Shown: positions 1 through 8,246 of the stretch, piece after piece | Layout: the number at the start of each line of letters is the position of its first letter | Numbering within the stretch: position 1 is the first letter of the stretch | Assembly: GCA_965223355.1 (NCBI GenBank) | Contig: CBDCWE010000003.1 | Span: 1,054,001 to 1,118,000 of the forward strand | Source: Tectiglobus sp965223355 | GTDB taxonomy: Bacteria; Pseudomonadota; Alphaproteobacteria; Rhizobiales; Hyphomicrobiaceae | Direction of reading: 5' to 3' | DNA: 64,000 nt | Position numbers and translations under genes: made by a program | The notes under the pieces: model-generated | Told to the model about the DNA's origin: nothing | Database searches by the model: none | The model's input: the letters and a program-made list of their open reading frames with translations, nothing else

Positions 1-468
1 ACCTTGTGGCAGGTTGCTTGCTAGTTCGTTGGCGATTGCATCAAGGCCGAGAAAGTCGAGGATTTCATCAGCGGATTGGGTGAATTTGTACTGGTCGAAC
101 GTGGCAGTTCTGGTCCCTAGGAAATAGCCCATCAGGCTCGCCTTCGAGCGCAAATGATGCGAGACGATGACGTTATCGCGCACCGTCATATTCCTGAAAA
201 TCGTGGTTTCCTGAAACGTGCGCACAACACCTTTGCGCGCCACGGTATGCGGAGCCAGATTGGAGATGCGTTCGCCTCTAAACTTGACCTCGCCGGATGT
301 CGTGCGCAGGAAAGATCCGATCAGCTTGAATAACGTCGACTTGCCAGCACCGTTCGGGCCGATCACCGATAAGATCTCACCGTTGGCAACGTCGAACGAC
401 ACCGCATTGACGGCAGTGAGGCCGCCGAACTTCTTAGTAACATTGTCAATTTGGAGGAGAGCGCTCAT
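1..468 (-). CDS. livG: ABC transporter ATP-binding protein, LivG type (3' part cut by window edge)
   Basis: The N-terminal part of an ATP-binding cassette protein that would energise uptake by the LivH/LivM permeases next to it. Translating the minus strand from the ATG at 468 gives a Walker A motif GPNGAGKS near residue 38 and a LivG-like stretch around TFQETTIFRNMTV. The reading frame is open to the window edge, so the signature motif and Walker B lie outside. Its ATG overlaps the livM stop by four bases (ATGA at 465-468), which points to translational coupling. The family (HAAT) usually moves branched-chain amino acids, amides or urea; the substrate cannot be read from this part. Confidence 0.85.
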   Translation of the reverse strand, partial: MSALLQIDNVTKKFGGLTAVNAVSFDVANGEILSVIGPNGAGKSTLFKLIGSFLRTTSGEVKFRGERISNLAPHTVARKGVVRTFQETTIFRNMTVRDNVIVSHHLRSKASLMGYFLGTRTATFDQYKFTQSADEILDFLGLDAIANELASNLPQG

Positions 469-1445
469 AGTTCGGTTCTCTTGCCGCTACCCAGACGAAT
501 GCTCAACAATCCGTTGGGCAGCACGACAATCAAGAAGATGATCAGGCTCGAATAGATCAGCAACTGGTAACGACCGGCTTCGAACAGCAGATCCCATCCG
601 AAATACAAAACCAGCGTTCCGAGCATCGGCCCGAACACGTAGCCGAGCCCGCCGAGGAAACAGTTCAACATGAAGTTGACCGAATCCGTTACCTGAAAGC
701 TAGACGGGTAGATTGACTGGGAAATAGCAATGAACATTGCACCGGCAATACCGCCCAAAAAAGATGAGACGGCATAGGCAATGATCCTGAGTTTGGTGAT
801 ATTGACGCCGATCGAAGAAGCGAGTTCTTCGTTCTGTTGCAGCGAGCGACATAAGTGGCCAATGCGCGAATTGACTAAGCGGTAAAGTGCCAGGTAGCAC
901 AACATCATCAAAATCACGGAGACGTAATAGAAGGCCAGCTTCGGATTTTCTAGTGTGTTGAAATCCGGCAGGAGCGGGACGCCAAACACACTCACTTCGC
1001 GCGGCAGTGGTATCGACACGATCCCTTTAGCACCGTTAGTGATCGGCAGTGCCAGTGCGGATAGCCGCGCAACCTCGGTGAGGACCAGCGTAACCATAGC
1101 GAAATAGACGCCACGCAGACGCAGGATCGGCAGACCGATCAGAACACTCAGCGCCGCACAGAACAGACCGGCAAGCGGCAGTGTTACCCAGAACGACACA
1201 TCATAGTTCATCACCAGAACTGCGGAAAAATATCCCCCTGCAAGAGCAAAGGCGCCCTGGCCAATATTTATCCGGCCAATATAGAAGGTCAGCCAGACGC
1301 CGCCGCTTGCAATGGACAACAAAGCCACCGAGGTAAGCGTATAATAGAAATTCCACCGCCCGCTCAGTTCGATGTAGATCGGAACGCCAACTAGGACCAC
1401 CAGAAGGAAGGTCACTAAGGCGAAAATCTTGGTCTTGTCCATCAT
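465..1445 (-). CDS. livM: Branched-chain amino acid/amide-type ABC transporter permease LivM
   Basis: A 326-residue inner-membrane permease with about nine hydrophobic segments spread along its length. It carries the LivM-type central stretch GLPILRLRGVYFAMVTLVL and the conserved loop LQQNEELASSIGVN that contacts the ATPase. Two adjacent ATG codons (1445 and 1442) could both start it. Only six bases separate it from the upstream livH stop, and its own stop overlaps livG, so the three genes form one operon. Divergent placement beside an allantoin-degradation cluster suggests, but does not prove, a ureide or purine-derived substrate. Confidence 0.9.
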   Translation of the reverse strand: MMDKTKIFALVTFLLVVLVGVPIYIELSGRWNFYYTLTSVALLSIASGGVWLTFYIGRINIGQGAFALAGGYFSAVLVMNYDVSFWVTLPLAGLFCAALSVLIGLPILRLRGVYFAMVTLVLTEVARLSALALPITNGAKGIVSIPLPREVSVFGVPLLPDFNTLENPKLAFYYVSVILMMLCYLALYRLVNSRIGHLCRSLQQNEELASSIGVNITKLRIIAYAVSSFLGGIAGAMFIAISQSIYPSSFQVTDSVNFMLNCFLGGLGYVFGPMLGTLVLYFGWDLLFEAGRYQLLIYSSLIIFLIVVLPNGLLSIRLGSGKRTEL

Positions 1446-1451
1446 TGCCCG

Positions 1452-2321
1452 TTAGCCCCAAGGTTTGCCCATCAGTCCCTGCGGACGTAACGCGAGGAAG
1501 ACCATCAACGAGGCAAAAATGGCCAGGTAGGTGATGTCGCCGTATTGGGAGAGCAGCGTTAGCCCGACCGACTCTAACATCCCCAGGATAAACCCACCTG
1601 CTATAGCGCCTGAGATCACGCCGGCTCCACCAATCATGACCATCAAGAACGCTTTGATCGAGGTTGGTCCGCCCATCCCCAGGTTGATACCGGTAATCGT
1701 CACCAGGAGGCCACCGACAATACCTGCCAGCATCGCGCCTAGGGCAAATCCGATCATCGAATACCGGTTGACATCAACGCCCATTAGCTGCGCGGCGACC
1801 TGATCCTGCGCAAGCGCGCGCATCGCGCGACCGGCCTTGGAATACTGCATGTACATGATGAAACCAATGATTACGGCGATGGCCAGGGCGCCGATCACGA
1901 TGCGGTCATACGGCATAATAATCCGGAAGTCCCAGTTCAGAACGCCGTTGATGATTTTGGGTACGCCGCGCTGCTTCTCGCCGAACAGCAAAAGAATGAC
2001 GGCGTCCAGAAAGAATGCGATGCCGGCAGCGAGGAGCATGGTGCTTTCTTCACGCAGCGATCGCCTAATCACCGGACGGAACAGGAACCGTTCGATGAGC
2101 GCGCCAACCACCAGCAGAGTCAAAGCGGAGGCGAGCAGTGCAACGACAAACGGCAGACCTAACTGGGCGTAAACTGTATAGGTAACGAAGCCGCCAAGTA
2201 CGTACATTTGCCCGTGCGCAAAGTTGAGCACGTTCATCAAAGCGAAGATCAACGTCAACCCGAGCGCAATCAAGGCGTACTGGGCGCCCAGATACAAGCC
2301 ATTGGCAATTATTTGTTCCAT
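1452..2321 (-). CDS. livH: Branched-chain amino acid/amide-type ABC transporter permease LivH
   Basis: A 289-residue inner-membrane permease with eight or so transmembrane segments. The N-terminal ANGLYLGAQYALIALGLTL and the following NVLNFAHGQMYVLGGF are hallmarks of LivH, and RALAQDQVAAQLMGVDVNR is the coupling-helix region seen in this family. It pairs with LivM to form the channel. It lies 76 bases downstream of the binding-protein gene, separated by a strong hairpin (2343-2370). Function as a permease is secure; substrate is inferred only from context. Confidence 0.9.
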   Translation of the reverse strand: MEQIIANGLYLGAQYALIALGLTLIFALMNVLNFAHGQMYVLGGFVTYTVYAQLGLPFVVALLASALTLLVVGALIERFLFRPVIRRSLREESTMLLAAGIAFFLDAVILLLFGEKQRGVPKIINGVLNWDFRIIMPYDRIVIGALAIAVIIGFIMYMQYSKAGRAMRALAQDQVAAQLMGVDVNRYSMIGFALGAMLAGIVGGLLVTITGINLGMGGPTSIKAFLMVMIGGAGVISGAIAGGFILGMLESVGLTLLSQYGDITYLAIFASLMVFLALRPQGLMGKPWG

Positions 2322-2342
2322 ATCCGTCAGCTATGACTTGAC

Positions 2343-2370
2343 CGGACCCGGAATGATTTTTCCGGGTCCG
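2343..2370 (-). promoter_or_regulatory. Intercistronic hairpin between binding-protein gene and livH
   Basis: An 11-bp perfect stem (CGGACCCGGAA paired with TTCCGGGTCCG) with a six-base loop lies in the 76-base gap. No clear T-run follows on the minus strand, so it looks more like an mRNA-processing or partial-termination hairpin than a full terminator. Such hairpins are known to keep the abundant binding-protein mRNA in excess over the permease message. Confidence 0.6.
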
Positions 2371-2397
2371 ATCGTGAGACTGAAAGGGGTCTGTAGA

Positions 2398-3585
2398 TCA
2401 ATCGACAGCGGCGACAAACAGCGTGTCAAACTTGCCATTTTGATAGACGTTGACCACCAGTGGCACGGCAATTTGTCGACGTTGACCGAATGAAGTCATG
2501 CCGACGTATTTGAGCTTGGCACCACCCTTCATGTACGGATTAGGCGCTTCGAACGTATCCATCGTCTTCTTGAACTCGGCGACGTCATTGATCGCCGCCG
2601 GATTGGCCTTCAATGTTTCGAGAATGTATTCCAGCGCATAAACTTTGGTGTTTGATTCATCGTTGTATTCACCAAACATTTTCGTATAGCGCTTGACGAA
2701 TTCCCGCATTGCATCGGTGGCGATCTGCGGCGTCGACGCACCGCCGACCGATATGAACCCATTGGCCAGTTCGCCCGCACCTTCCTTTAGAACCTGCGCA
2801 TCCTGCGCTGTTTCAGTGGAAATAATGCCTTGGAAACCAAGCTCGCGTGCCGAGCGGATGAGTTGCGGCGCGTTGGCCGGTGCCACACCTGATAATACCA
2901 ACAGGTCCGGCTTCAATTTGACGAGTGGCGTGATGACCGGCGTGAAGTCGGTCGTATCCACCTGATAGGTGACGCTCGACGATATCACCTGAAGGCCCAA
3001 CGCCTTGGCCGCTGCCACGCCGCCATCACGCTGGCTGAGCGGGTCAGATTCGTTTGCTGCAACGAAAGCGACCGTTTTAACACCCTTATTGTCTTTGAGA
3101 TGTTTATAGATCGCCGGACCCGATTGGTAGTTCGCGACCATGCCAAGAATCGCGTTGGAAGCCGGCTTCGTGTAGAGCGCCTTAGGGAAGGCATAGGGGA
3201 AATACATGATCCCCTTTTGCTCAGCCACCGGTCGCACGGCAGCAGCACCGTCATCGACGTTCGGGCCGACGACATAGCGAATGCCTTCCTGAGCCATTTT
3301 CTCCATGCCGGCAATGGCACGCTTTGGATCTTTCTGATCGTCGAACGTGACGATTTCAATGTCGTATGTCTTGCCGCCGATTTTGACACCGCCAACTTCG
3401 TTCAACCAAGCAGCGCGCGTCTGCATCGAACGAACATTCGAGATACCCCAGGCCGCCGCTGGGCCGCTGGTCACGCCAACAAACCCGATCTTCAGCTTTT
3501 CGTTCGCGGCCCATGCACCTGACGACAAGACCAATGCTGACAGTGCAGCAAGCCCCGTGGACATCGCGGTCGATCTAACACTCAT
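2398..3585 (-). CDS. Periplasmic substrate-binding protein of the LIV-type ABC transporter
   Basis: A 395-residue type I periplasmic binding protein (Peripla_BP_6 family). The N-terminus from the ATG at 3585 is a Sec signal peptide ending near SSGAWA, and the mature part begins ANEKLKIGFVGVTSGPAAAWG. The ATG at 3585 is preferred because GGAGGAG lies six bases upstream; the in-frame ATG at 3600 is itself part of that ribosome-binding site. The protein would capture the ligand in the periplasm and deliver it to LivHM. Family members bind amino acids, amides or urea. Its divergent neighbour is a GntR regulator followed by allantoin genes, so a ureide or related compound is a reasonable guess only. 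Confidence 0.9.
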   Translation of the reverse strand: MSVRSTAMSTGLAALSALVLSSGAWAANEKLKIGFVGVTSGPAAAWGISNVRSMQTRAAWLNEVGGVKIGGKTYDIEIVTFDDQKDPKRAIAGMEKMAQEGIRYVVGPNVDDGAAAVRPVAEQKGIMYFPYAFPKALYTKPASNAILGMVANYQSGPAIYKHLKDNKGVKTVAFVAANESDPLSQRDGGVAAAKALGLQVISSSVTYQVDTTDFTPVITPLVKLKPDLLVLSGVAPANAPQLIRSARELGFQGIISTETAQDAQVLKEGAGELANGFISVGGASTPQIATDAMREFVKRYTKMFGEYNDESNTKVYALEYILETLKANPAAINDVAEFKKTMDTFEAPNPYMKGGAKLKYVGMTSFGQRRQIAVPLVVNVYQNGKFDTLFVAAVD

Positions 3586-3662
3586 TCGGGTCTCCTCCAT
3601 ACCTGGCCACGCAACTGAACGATGGCTCTCCTACAAGTTTATTAACGAATGAATGTTGCAAT

Positions 3663-3672
3663 TTGTTAACAA
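3663..3672. promoter_or_regulatory. Candidate GntR/FadR-type operator in the divergent promoter region
   Basis: The perfect palindrome TTGTTAACAA sits in the 212-base gap between the binding-protein gene and the GntR gene. It fits the T-N-G-T...A-C-N-A half-site pattern known for FadR-subfamily GntR proteins, though with a two-base centre. It could serve both divergent promoters. The assignment rests on one short site. Confidence 0.35.
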
Positions 3673-3797
3673 TCATGTCAATCGAAGAAGAGAAGATCGT
3701 CGCTAACAATACGTACAACAGGCGCGTTTACAATACAGTTTGCCTCACTTCGTGGCACGTGCATTGTCGTACTGGGTGAAGAATGGAAAGGTAGGTT

Positions 3798-4523
3798 ATG
3801 GTTTCGGCGGCAAGTAAGACAAATCAGATTCGGCGAGACATGACATTTGCCCATGCGCCCGAAGAGCAGGAGATTGTTGAGCGCATCCATGCAGCCGTCA
3901 TGGAGCAAAGTTTGCCACCAGGCACCAAGCTCAGCGAAGCGAAACTGTGTGAGGCGTTTGGGAGTAGTCGAATGCGTGTGCGCCGCGCTTTGCTGCTGCT
4001 ATCCAGCCAGGGAGTTGTCGATCTACCTTCAAATCGCGGCGCGTTTATTGCTTGTCCGGATGGCGCCGAGGCGGATGACGTGTTTGGTGCGCGATTGGCG
4101 CTTGAGCCCGGTATAGTCCGCGACATAGCCAAGCGTGCCACGAAGGATGAATTGCGCGAGCTTGATCGCCATGTTGAATTGGAGCAACAGGCGCGGAATG
4201 ACCGCCGGCGTCGGGAAACAATTCGGCTCTCGGGCGAGTTTCATGTCAAGCTGGTTTCGATCACCGGCAATCTTGTGCTCACGCGTATGGTCCGCGAGTT
4301 GGTGACGCGAACCTCGCTTATTATTGGGCTTTTCGGCAATGCCGGAACTCCGAATTGCGAAGTTGTAGAACATATTGAGATACTAACGGCAATCACTGAT
4401 GGGGATGGCAGAAAGGCTGAGCGCCTGGTTCGCGCGCACCTGCGGCACATTCGATCCGATCTTGATCTGGATGTGCAGATTTCACAAGAACCGGACATCG
4501 CCAAGATCCTGAGGCAGCGCTGA
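3798..4523 (+). CDS. GntR-family transcriptional regulator (FadR/FCD type)
   Basis: A 241-residue cytoplasmic DNA-binding regulator. Residues about 17-85 form the winged helix-turn-helix (LPPGTKLSEAKLCEAFGSS, then RVRRALLLLSSQGVVDLPSNRGAFI), and the remainder matches the all-helical FCD ligand domain with metal-type histidines in FHVKLVSITGN and in RAHLRHIRSDLD. AAAGGTAGG precedes the ATG. It lies between a LIV-type transporter and allantoin catabolic genes in divergent orientation, so it probably controls both in response to a pathway intermediate. That role is inference. Confidence 0.9.
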   Translation: MVSAASKTNQIRRDMTFAHAPEEQEIVERIHAAVMEQSLPPGTKLSEAKLCEAFGSSRMRVRRALLLLSSQGVVDLPSNRGAFIACPDGAEADDVFGARLALEPGIVRDIAKRATKDELRELDRHVELEQQARNDRRRRETIRLSGEFHVKLVSITGNLVLTRMVRELVTRTSLIIGLFGNAGTPNCEVVEHIEILTAITDGDGRKAERLVRAHLRHIRSDLDLDVQISQEPDIAKILRQR

Positions 4524-4845
4524 GAAATGTTTCTGCGCGTCCTCGTTGATACGCTGACCACTACCAATGATGCTATTGCAGACGGCGGCTTTGTCCAAAA
4601 AGGCTGTTCCGGTTTCACCGCAAAAGAGCCGCTTACATATGATGTGCAAGCACGCAATTCTGTTGCCGATCGATCTATCGCAGGCTGGTTCCTGAAGTAC
4701 TCATATGAGATGGCACGCAGCCGAAGTGGCGCCAGTCCGCTCTTTTCAATCGCGCATTCATCTGACCCAGAGCACTAGGATTTGAGAAGTCTGCCAACAT
4801 CGTTTCCAGACCCGCATGGGCGAACGATTAGTTGAAGGAAACGCC
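4524..4845 (+). other. Intergenic region between the GntR gene and puuE
   Basis: 322 bases with no gene I can support. An open frame of 83 codons (4527-4778) has no recognisable features. The stretch probably carries the puuE promoter, but I could not pick out clear -35/-10 boxes. Confidence 0.4.
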
Positions 4846-5763
4846 ATGACAGTGGAACACTATCCTCGTGACCTTCTCGGATATGGGGCAAATCCACCGG
4901 ACCCTAAGTGGCCAGAAGATGCTCATATTGCAGTTCAATTTGTCGTCAACTACGAGGAAGGTGGTGAGAGCTGCCTGCTGCACGGCGATTCTCATTCCGA
5001 AGCGTTTCTGTCGGAGATCGTTGGCGCCGAGCCTTGGCCAGAACAACGCCATTGGAACATGGAGTCGATTTATGAATATGGCGCGCGGGCAGGCTTCTGG
5101 AGACTCCACCGATTATTTGCAGAGTTCGCTATACCGGTGACTGTTTTTGGTGTTGCCTCGGCGCTGCTGCGCTCGCCAGAGCAGGTCGCAGCCATGCAGT
5201 CCTCTCGGTGGGAAATTGCCTGTCATGGGCTCAAGTGGATTGAATACAAAGACTTCAGCATCGCGCAGGAACGCGATGATATCCAGCAAGCGATAGCCGC
5301 TCATCGCGAAGCGACCGGCAATTCTCCGGCTGGATGGTATACTGGACGCTGTTCGATGAATACGGTCAACCTGATCACCGAACTGGGCACGTTTGATTAT
5401 GTCGCCGATTCCTATGCCGATGATCTGCCTTATTGGCATCATCATGGCGGCAAATCTCAGCTCATTGTTCCTTATACGTTAGATGCGAACGATATGCGTT
5501 TTGCAACGGCCCAAGGGTTTAACGCTGGTGATCAGTTCTTGGCCTATCTTAAAGACAGTTTCGATGCCCTTTATGCTGAAGGTGAGGCAGGATCTGCCAA
5601 GATGATGTCTGTTGGCCTGCATTGCCGGCTGGTGGGGCGCCCTGGTCGCGTCATGGCCTTGAGAAGATTCCTGGATTACGTGACGTCAAAGGACCGTGTT
5701 TGGTTTGCTCGCCGCCGGGACATTGCAAAGCATTGGATTGCAGTGCATCCGCCCAGCCCTTGA
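4846..5763 (+). CDS. puuE: Allantoinase, polysaccharide-deacetylase type (PuuE)
   Basis: A 305-residue cytoplasmic enzyme expected to open the hydantoin ring of allantoin to give allantoate. The protein begins with the PuuE signature YPRDLLGYGANPPDPKWP and continues with NYEEGGESCLLHGD and MESIYEYGARAGFWR, all typical of this metal-independent allantoinase family within the NodB fold. AAGGAA precedes the ATG at 4846; an upstream in-frame ATG at 4816 lacks such a site. It is first in a set with allE and allA, which supports a ureide pathway rather than chitin deacetylation. Confidence 0.92.
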   Translation: MTVEHYPRDLLGYGANPPDPKWPEDAHIAVQFVVNYEEGGESCLLHGDSHSEAFLSEIVGAEPWPEQRHWNMESIYEYGARAGFWRLHRLFAEFAIPVTVFGVASALLRSPEQVAAMQSSRWEIACHGLKWIEYKDFSIAQERDDIQQAIAAHREATGNSPAGWYTGRCSMNTVNLITELGTFDYVADSYADDLPYWHHHGGKSQLIVPYTLDANDMRFATAQGFNAGDQFLAYLKDSFDALYAEGEAGSAKMMSVGLHCRLVGRPGRVMALRRFLDYVTSKDRVWFARRRDIAKHWIAVHPPSP

Positions 5764-5787
5764 TAGATATCGAAAGAACAATACCCC

Positions 5788-6606
5788 ATGTCCCAAGCGA
5801 ACTATTACGCACCGCATGGCGGGCATCCTCCCCAAAGCCAACTACTCACCGATCGTGCGATATTCACCAACGCCTATGCAATTATCCCCAAAGGCGTCAT
5901 GCAGGACATTGTCACCAGTGCGTTGCCGTTCTGGCAGCACACGCGTGCCTGGATACTGGCTCGACCGCTGTCCGGCTTTGCTGAAACTTTTTCACAATAC
6001 ATCATGGAGGTTGCTCCCGGGGGAGGCAGCGAGCGGCCCGAGTTGAACCAACGCGCGGAAGCTGTCTTATTCGTGGTCGAAGGCGAACTCACTGTGACGA
6101 TATCAGGCACAACGCACAAACTGGTGCCCGGCGGATACGCGTTTCTACCACCGGAGATGGGCTATACAGTATCGAATAACGGCTCGGAAATCGTGCGATT
6201 TCACTGGATCCGGAAGGCCTATGAGAGCGTCGAGGGGTTGGACTCACCTGATCCGATTTTCCTGAATGAAAAGGACATACAGCCAACCGCCATGCCTGAT
6301 ACCGATGGCAAGTGGGCGACCACACGCTTTGTCGACCCGGCTGACATGCGTCATGATATGCATGTCACGCTGGTGACTTTCGAACCTGGCGCCGTCATCC
6401 CCTTCGCCGAAACACATGTCATGGAGCATGGTCTTTACGTTCTGGAGGGCAAGGCTGTCTACAGACTGAACCAGGATTGGTTCGAAGTTGAAGCTGGCGA
6501 TTTCATGTGGCTCCGCGCCTTCTGCCCTCAAGCCTGCTATGCTGGTGGGCCCGGACGTTTCCGCTATCTGCTCTACAAGGATGTCAATCGTCACGCGAAG
6601 CTATGA
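5788..6606 (+). CDS. allE: (S)-ureidoglycine aminohydrolase (AllE), bicupin
   Basis: A 272-residue protein with two cupin domains, expected to release ammonia from (S)-ureidoglycine to give (S)-ureidoglycolate with a Mn ion in the C-terminal cupin. The N-terminal YYAPHGGHPPQ and the C-terminal FAETHVMEHGLYVLEGKAVY, with its metal ligands E, H, H, match the family, as does the end GRFRYLLYKDVNRHAKL. It lies 24 bases after puuE. No allantoate amidohydrolase (allC), which would supply its substrate, is adjacent; the M20 hydrolase at 50217 is the only related protein in the window. Confidence 0.92.
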   Translation: MSQANYYAPHGGHPPQSQLLTDRAIFTNAYAIIPKGVMQDIVTSALPFWQHTRAWILARPLSGFAETFSQYIMEVAPGGGSERPELNQRAEAVLFVVEGELTVTISGTTHKLVPGGYAFLPPEMGYTVSNNGSEIVRFHWIRKAYESVEGLDSPDPIFLNEKDIQPTAMPDTDGKWATTRFVDPADMRHDMHVTLVTFEPGAVIPFAETHVMEHGLYVLEGKAVYRLNQDWFEVEAGDFMWLRAFCPQACYAGGPGRFRYLLYKDVNRHAKL

Positions 6607-6643
6607 CGTTGCCGTTGGAGCTGATCCAATCGGATTATCTGAG

Positions 6644-7132
6644 ATGCAATCAACAGTCTCAATTGAGCCACTCACACGCGATGCTTTCGCTTCATTCGGT
6701 GATGTTATTGAGATATCTGGGGCGCCAACAATGATGATCAACGGCGGCATGTGTGGCCGTTTTCATGACTTGGCCCATTTGGAGTTTGCTGATGGAGGGC
6801 GTGCCGGGATCAGTATTTTCCAGGCACAAGGCTATCAGTTGCCGCTCAAGCTCGAAATGGTTGAGCGGCATCCTATCGGTAGCCAAGCTTTCCTGCCGGT
6901 TGCGTGGTCGCCGTTTCTGGTTATTGTTTGCCCAGATCTCGGTGGCACGCCTGGTGTACCGCGCGCCTTTCTGGCCGCGTCGGGGCAGGGAGTGAACTAT
7001 CATAGCGGTGTGTGGCACGGCGTTTTGACCCCGCTTGAGCCCAGCTCTTTTTTCGTAGTTGACCGGATAGGTTCAGGTCAAAACCTCGAAGAGCATTGGT
7101 TTGAGACGCCATTCATCATTGAGATGAATTGA
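6644..7132 (+). CDS. allA: Ureidoglycolate lyase (AllA)
   Basis: A 162-residue cupin-like enzyme expected to split ureidoglycolate into glyoxylate and urea. Features of the family are GDVIEISGAP near the N-terminus, ISIFQAQGYQLPLKLEMVERHPIGSQAF in two parts, and GVNYHSGVWHGVLTPL with catalytic-site histidines. The ATG at 6644 places the N-terminus at the normal family position; the open frame extends further upstream inside allE but without family similarity, and the ribosome-binding site is weak. It closes the puuE-allE-allA set. Confidence 0.9.
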   Translation: MQSTVSIEPLTRDAFASFGDVIEISGAPTMMINGGMCGRFHDLAHLEFADGGRAGISIFQAQGYQLPLKLEMVERHPIGSQAFLPVAWSPFLVIVCPDLGGTPGVPRAFLAASGQGVNYHSGVWHGVLTPLEPSSFFVVDRIGSGQNLEEHWFETPFIIEMN

Positions 7133-7205
7133 TTGTAAGCCGTCAGCAATCACGAGACACTTGAACTGTTTTCCGAACGGAAGATTTTTGAATCATCGCA
7201 GCCGT

Positions 7206-7267
7206 TAGATCATCGTGCTTTAAGTTGGAACCGCTATTGCGGTTCCAACTTAAAGCACGATGATCTA
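7206..7267. repeat. R1 repeat, copy a (hairpin A only)
   Basis: A 62-base perfect inverted repeat: two 29-base arms around a TATT loop, ending in TAGATCATCG and CGATGATCTA. It sits between the allA end and the regulator's stop codon, where two convergent transcripts meet, and could act as a bidirectional terminator. Further R1 copies start near 19891, 25746, 32423, 38761, 40705, 54977, 58101, 58384 and 63767. Confidence 0.9.
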
Positions 7268-7272
7268 GTCGC

Positions 7273-7971
7273 TCAGATCGAGTGGTCATCGATCAGCGGT
7301 TGCGGTTTGGCGAACCGCACGAGATCGTCAATGTCGTGGATTTGTATTTCGGCACCGCGAACATCAACGCCGTAGGGCCGCAGCGTGTTGAAGGCACGGG
7401 ATAGATTTTCAGGCGTCATGCCAAGGCGGGCTGCCAATGCTCGCTTTTCGACGCGGATTTGAATGACGCCGTTTGTTTTTGCGTGTCCGTTGGCGCGAAC
7501 AATCCAGTTTGCCAACCGCTCGGCGCCGGACCTGAGTTTCTGGTTCTTGAGGTCTTTGACAAGATTGCGATAGCACATTGCGAGTTCACCGACGATGGCC
7601 GTCATGAAGGCTCGGTCCGTTGCCATCGCCCGCCGCACGCTCTCGGCCGGGATCATGAGCACCCGGGACCGCTCAACAGTGCGTGCAGATTGCAGGTAAA
7701 CCTGATCACGCAATACTGCAGCCAGGATGAAAGTGCCGAGCGGATGGACGAAGCCAATGGTCGTCTCGCGGTCCAGGTGCGTCGCAAACATTTCGACCAG
7801 GCCCTCGACGACGACATAGAGAAAATCAGCCGGTTCGCTTTCTCGTATAAGGTCAACTCCAGCCGGAAACCTCTGCAGAAATGCGGCTTCGACGAGCATG
7901 GCGAATGTGTCATCGGCACAGTCGCAAAACAACTGCAGCCGTCGAATCTCACTGGCGTCTTCGGCCCGCAT
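7273..7971 (-). CDS. Crp/Fnr-family transcriptional regulator, probably controlling the nar genes
   Basis: A 232-residue regulator with an N-terminal cyclic-nucleotide-binding-type beta-barrel (about residues 15-125) and a C-terminal winged helix with ALAARLGMTPENLSRAF as helix-turn-helix. The recognition helix E-N-L-S-R resembles the E-x-x-S-R of FNR and DNR proteins, which read TTGAT-N4-ATCAA sites. It lacks the N-terminal Cys cluster of FNR, so direct oxygen sensing through an Fe-S cluster is unlikely; a DNR/NnrR-like role (NO or heme) is possible. It is divergent from narK1, and two FNR-like palindromes (8030-8043, 8146-8159) lie between the genes. Confidence 0.88.
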   Translation of the reverse strand: MRAEDASEIRRLQLFCDCADDTFAMLVEAAFLQRFPAGVDLIRESEPADFLYVVVEGLVEMFATHLDRETTIGFVHPLGTFILAAVLRDQVYLQSARTVERSRVLMIPAESVRRAMATDRAFMTAIVGELAMCYRNLVKDLKNQKLRSGAERLANWIVRANGHAKTNGVIQIRVEKRALAARLGMTPENLSRAFNTLRPYGVDVRGAEIQIHDIDDLVRFAKPQPLIDDHSI

Positions 7972-8029
7972 TGACCCTGAGATCTCCCATGCTTCGCTGA
8001 CAAGTCATTAACAAAAGCTGCTTGTGAGA

Positions 8030-8043
8030 TTGACAATTGTCAA
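8030..8043. promoter_or_regulatory. FNR/DNR-type palindrome, regulator-proximal
   Basis: TTGACAATTGTCAA is a perfect 14-base palindrome of the form TTGAY-N4-RTCAA. It is centred about 65 bases upstream of the regulator start, so autoregulation is likely. Confidence 0.65.
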
Positions 8044-8145
8044 GCCGCATACCGCCCGCCGGTCAATCCATCGAACACACTTCGCAAAGCGCTGAGAACG
8101 CTCAATTCTTGCGAGCACTTATTTCGTAGCTCGGTTCGCAAAAAT

Positions 8146-8159
8146 TTGACCTTGATCAA
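8146..8159. promoter_or_regulatory. FNR/DNR-type box, narK1-proximal
   Basis: TTGACCTTGATCAA fits TTGAY-N4-RTCAA with one change from the FNR consensus. It lies 87 bases before the narK1 ATG, a distance that suits activation of a nar promoter whose transcript starts about 40 bases downstream of the box. Confidence 0.65.
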
Positions 8160-8246
8160 CCGCCATCCACGAACGTCGCGAGCACCATCCGTGGCGTCGA
8201 CCACCGAAGGTGGCGGCAACGCACACCACGCGACGGAGACCCAACC

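Noticed and set aside
4527..4778. 83-codon frame between the GntR gene and puuE
   Set aside because: No family similarity, no convincing ribosome-binding site, and it sits where the puuE promoter should be.
7206..7267. CRISPR repeat or tRNA-like structure
   Set aside because: The long palindrome is a single copy here with dispersed relatives, not an array with spacers; there is no tRNA cloverleaf.
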